This document shows positions 61,135 through 64,000 of a DNA stretch of 64,000 bases, one piece after another (the stretch's first letter is position 1; every line of letters starts with the position of its first letter). The stretch is from Okapia johnstoni (Eukaryota > Chordata > Mammalia > Artiodactyla > Giraffidae), in the NCBI GenBank assembly GCA_024291935.2, contig CM044322.1, forward strand, positions 21,451,405 through 21,515,404. Reading direction: 5' to 3'. Both the position numbers and the translations under genes were made by a program. Under the pieces are notes generated by a model, which did not search any database, was not told the origin of the DNA, and saw nothing but the letters and a program-made list of their open reading frames with translations.

Positions 61135-61640
61135 AATTCAAAAAGACATATGTGCCCCGATGTTCAATACAGCACTATTTACAATAGCCAGGACATGGAA
61201 GCAACCTAAATATCTATCAACAGATGAATGGATAAAGAAGATGTAGCACATATATACAATGGAATATTATTCAGCCATAGAAAGGAAAGAAATTGAGTCA
61301 TTTGTAGAGACATGGATTGATGTAGAGACTGTCATACAGAGTGAAGTAAGTCAGAAAGAGAAAAACACATATTGTATATTAATACATATATGTGGAATCT
61401 AGAAAAATGGTACAGACTAACCTATTTGCAGGGCAGGAATAGAGACACAGACATAGAGAACATACATGTGGACACAAGGGGTAAATGAAGGGTGGGATGA
61501 ATTGAGAGGGGAGCATTGACATTTATACACTACCATGTGTAAAATAGATAGAGAGTGGGAACCTGCTGTATAATACAGGGAGTTCAGCTTGGTGCTCTCT
61601 GATGACCTAAATAGGTGGGGTGGGGAGTGGGAGCAAGAAA
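61135..61640 (+). mobile_element. L1 LINE 3' segment
   Basis: Related to 21925-22553: gcactatttacaatagccag, then gagtgaagtaagtcagaaag. The last part of the 3'UTR and the A tail are missing. Confidence 0.85.
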
Positions 61641-62063
61641 GAATGGCTGCTGATCCAGGCAGGCAAAGGCAATCTCAAATCGCTCCTTTTGGGAACTCTC
61701 TGCTCAAGTTACAGCAGCAGAGAGAATGAAGCAGGTGCCCAGTGCATGTGTGGTGTGTAGCTACACAGTCCCATCTTTCCTCTTGGAACTATAATTCCTA
61801 CCAAAAATCAATCCATTTTCAGGCTACACTGGGTAACATGACCAAACACTACACAAATAGCTCAGCACCACCACCAACATTACACGTGTGTGGAGGAGTG
61901 GAAAAAAAAATTGTCATAAATTTCATTTTAACTGAAACAGCTAAAAGTCAACTTGAATTTCTATCCACTCCTCGGGCAGAATGGTGGATCTGATCTAAGA
62001 TCCAGCCAGGCCTGATAGGAGGATTACTTGGGAGCAGAAGTCAGCATCTCTTCCCAAACATAC

Positions 62064-62199
62064 CAATCCCGTATCCTTGTTCACACTTGTACTCCACGAA
62101 ATTCAGCTCGGAGGTGGGTGATGGGCATTCCCCTTGCAGGTTCTCACATAACTTGAACTCCTCAGTCCACAGTCCCTCCTTCGTGCAGAGGATGGGAAG
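62064..62199 (-). CDS. PAPPA2: PAPPA2 coding exon: end of CCP4 and start of CCP5
   Basis: The exon is 136 nt: 45 codons plus the first base of a glycine codon completed in the next exon. It reads [15 protein letters not shown] at the start and [10 protein letters not shown] at the end. The acceptor follows TTGATATTCTAG; the donor is GTATG (plus-strand 62059-62063 reads catac), weaker than its neighbours but conventional. The stretch C5-x5-W11 with C18 closes CCP4, since the W of G-L-W is the conserved sushi tryptophan. C25 opens CCP5 and C39 lies in the Y-K-C-E-Q-G-Y motif typical of the middle of a sushi fold. Position and phase are fixed by continuity with the flanking exons. Confidence 0.95.
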
Positions 62200-63566
62200 C
62201 TAGAATATCAAAAGTTGAAAACATGGACATTATAGTTTTGCTAACTTCTTTTAGAGTGTGGACAAAAGTAGTCTGCTTAAATGGTAGCATTCTCCAATTG
62301 TAGAACCTGGACTAAAAGACACTATTGAGATAATAAACTATGTTGCTATTGACTTTTCCCCAAAAAAGTCAAGACAAGTTTTTGCTGTTTTGATGTGAAG
62401 AAATCATGAATAATTTTGCCATTAGAAAATCATTAACAGTGTGTTTTCTTTTGGATATAAGGATACTTTAAGCTACCAAATGTGACCCATGTATTCTGAG
62501 ATAGCTTTGGGAAATTTTTTTCCCAGATGGTGTCGTTTTTGTATTGATCCATTCATACACTCTCCCACAAATGCTGCTTGTGGCAGAAGTCAGATTTTTT
62601 GCAAAATGAGTTTGAGCCAGTGGAGCTAAGTCATAATTTTTCTGAAGGTGCTTATTGCTTTCCTGTCTGCTTAAATGAACACATCATAGCTGCTTTTGGT
62701 CTCATCAACATTCTATTCCTTTTCTCTACATGTGTGCTTGTTTGTGTAACTCTTGGCTTCATGTCCCCAGTAATCACCAAGTATCTTATATGCAGAACAT
62801 AGAGAATAGCACTAACTCAAAAAGCCCAAGAAATAAGATTTTAGAATTACAGATAACTCTCCCTTCATCCGGCCAACTCCTTGAGCCTTTAAACAGTTAG
62901 TGCAAGCAGGTGTGCTTGATTTCCCAGGGGACTCACTTCATGGTGTTTTTTCACATGTGTCCTGTAGTCTTTACCTTGGAGTACTGAACACTGAGATAAA
63001 CGCATGTGCCAGGAGAGAAGGTAAGGTCATTGATCTTTGCTTAGGAAGTCTGCTTAACTTCCTGTCTTGGGTTTGTGCAGGGTACTTGAAAAGCTTCGAA
63101 AATAAAATTGATTTTAGTCGCGTAACCACGATAAGACTGTGGTTTTTGTTTGAGACCTCTTGTGCCAAAATCCTAGGGAGAACAACAGTCCAACAGTGCT
63201 TTCAGCTTTGCCTCTGCTGAGGAATTTGTGTTTCTGTTCAAGACTGTTTTCTATTAAAAAGTATGATACCAGCATTTCCAGCCAAGTTAGTTTGGGGGAA
63301 ATCACATTGCCAAATAAGAATCTGAGCCTTTTTGCAGTTTACCCAGGTATCCAACCCATCAGGTTGTTCTTCTTATCCAAGAGGAGAGAATATTCCAGAA
63401 TGTAGTATCTTCTGACTTCCTTATTACATGATATCGACATCTCTGGTTAGAATCCCAACTTAGGCCCTGCCCGTTGCCATTCATTTAGATTTTATTCAAC
63501 ATTCTTGGATTGGTCACCAAGAGTGGAGCACAGCCTGATCCAAGATAAAGTTAAAGTCATCCTTAC
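62200..63566 (-). other. PAPPA2: PAPPA2 1.37-kb intron within CCP4
   Basis: GTAAGG to TTGATATTCTAG. No repeat or gene is recognised in it. It appears to be the least invaded intron of the window. Confidence 0.9.
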
Positions 63567-63735
63567 CCTTTTACTTTCCTGGTTACAGTTGAGCAAACAC
63601 TGGCTGCCGAGCTCAAAGCCATTGGTGCATTCATACATGCCTTCAAAGACAGGGGAGGGGGGCTCGCACACCACTGGGATGCAGCTGCCTTGCTCCCAGA
63701 TTCCACCCTCCAGGCACTGGATCTTCAGGGACTTG
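63567..63735 (-). CDS. PAPPA2: PAPPA2 coding exon: end of CCP3 and most of CCP4
   Basis: This is the most upstream PAPPA2 exon in the window. It is 169 nt: one nucleotide finishing a split codon, then 56 codons starting [13 protein letters not shown] and ending NCNQESKR. The acceptor is TTTTGTCTTATCAG and the donor GTAAGG (plus-strand 63561-63566 reads ccttac). The first 20 residues close one sushi/CCP module, with the G-x-W and Cys pattern [15 protein letters not shown]4 opens at [12 protein letters not shown], with Cys at exon residues 23, 36, 46 and 50. CCP modules are small disulphide-bonded beta domains. In PAPP-A, CCP3-4 mediate cell-surface binding, a property reported not to be shared by PAPP-A2. 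The exon ends in phase 0 and joins 62199 without a gap in the known protein order. Confidence 0.95.
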
Positions 63736-64000
63736 CTGATAAGACAAAACAGAAGAGTCCATCAGAATCCTCAAGGAGGTTACCGGAGAAGTCTGGCACA
63801 TGGGACAGGGATTAGCCAATAGACGGGAGCAGTTGGTTCTTGTTAGCCCAGTGTCTTACCTCTTCATCCTAATTTCTAAGCCATGGAAGGAAAAACAGTA
63901 ATAATGCACTTTACGGCAGTGATTGGATTAGCTGTTGTGTAGTGATATTGGTATATTCCTCTCCAGAGACCTTGTTAACTATCTGTGCAGTGTCTAGATT
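63736..64000 (-). other. PAPPA2: PAPPA2 intron, partial, upstream of CCP3/CCP4 exon
   Basis: Intronic sequence preceding the acceptor TTTTGTCTTATCAG. The donor and preceding exon are outside the window. Confidence 0.85.

Larger units (their letters stand above)
59770..62063 (-). other. PAPPA2: PAPPA2 2.3-kb intron within CCP5
   Basis: The intron runs from donor GTATG to acceptor CTGTTCCTTCAG. It contains a BovB 3' fragment (59882-60012) and an L1 3' segment (61135-61640). Nothing is recognised in 60.0-61.1 kb or 61.65-62.06 kb. Confidence 0.9.
5841..64000 (-). other. PAPPA2: PAPPA2 gene, 3' portion (pappalysin-2), gene-level entry
   Basis: Six minus-strand exons join with compatible phases into a 219-residue C-terminus recognisable as pappalysin-2. 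It contains the LNR motif [18 protein letters not shown] and the ending CDLDECTCRDPKAEENQ. PAPP-A2 is a secreted zinc metalloprotease of the metzincin clan. It cleaves IGFBP-5 and IGFBP-3 and so releases insulin-like growth factors (family knowledge). The window holds only the accessory C-terminal modules; the laminin-G-like, catalytic and LNR1/2 regions lie beyond 64000. All five complete introns here have GT-AG ends. No frameshift or premature stop is seen, so the gene looks functional. The low-coordinate limit given is the first candidate poly(A) signal, which is an inference. The paralogue PAPPA was considered, but the remembered PAPPA C-terminus differs, whereas this one fits PAPPA2. Confidence 0.95.

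Noticed and set aside
1..64000. CRISPR arrays, operons, prophage or other bacterial systems
   Set aside because: The sequence is mammalian; the direct repeats are SINEs or microsatellites and no such structure is present.
1..64000. tRNA or other structured RNA genes
   Set aside because: All tRNA-like B boxes found (for example 59021-59031) belong to SINE heads with SINE bodies attached.

Overview
The window is nuclear DNA from a ruminant, most likely a bovid. The evidence is dense copies of ruminant-specific retroelements: the RTE-type LINE BovB, its SINE derivatives Bov-tA and Bov-A2, cetartiodactyl L1 3' ends and a CHR-type tRNA-derived SINE. They lie on a background of old mammalian L2, MIR, MaLR and MER5 fragments. 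The sequence alone does not settle the species.

Only one gene can be supported: the 3' part of PAPPA2 (pappalysin-2, pregnancy-associated plasma protein-A2) on the minus strand. Six coding exons are present. In transcription order they are 63735-63567, 62199-62064, 59769-59660, 47721-47650, 10219-10121 and 7839-7765. All have canonical AG/GT splice sites and matching phases, and they join into one open frame of 219 residues plus a stop. They encode the end of CCP (sushi) module 3, CCP4, CCP5, the third Lin12-Notch repeat (LNR3) and the short acidic C-terminus. The catalytic domain, LNR1/2 and the 5' end lie beyond position 64000.

Layout: 1-5.8 kb is downstream flank or distal 3'UTR with L2, MIR, L1 and Bov-tA remnants. 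From 5.84 to 7.76 kb is the probable 3'UTR, with candidate poly(A) signals at 5841 and, farther out, at 5118. A 2.3-kb intron and the LNR3 exon follow. A 37.4-kb intron (10.2-47.6 kb) holds most of the repeats, including nested BovB-in-LTR structures. Then come an 11.9-kb intron with the least decayed BovB copy (48.87-50.12 kb) and an ERV-type LTR (53.8 kb), two short introns, and the CCP exons at the right edge.

No CRISPR, operon, RNA gene or other protein-coding gene was found. The other long open frames lie in BovB, SINE or L2 sequence, or are unsupported. I see no new biological system. The items most worth checking are a 27-bp tandem duplication carrying two perfect GTAAGT donors just upstream of the terminal exon, two in-frame skippable exons (one is the whole LNR3), an intronic CpG cluster next to a polypyrimidine tract, inverted SINE and BovB pairs able to form long hairpins, a recurrent composite Bov-tA junction, and a 69-bp L1 insertion with a clear target-site duplication.
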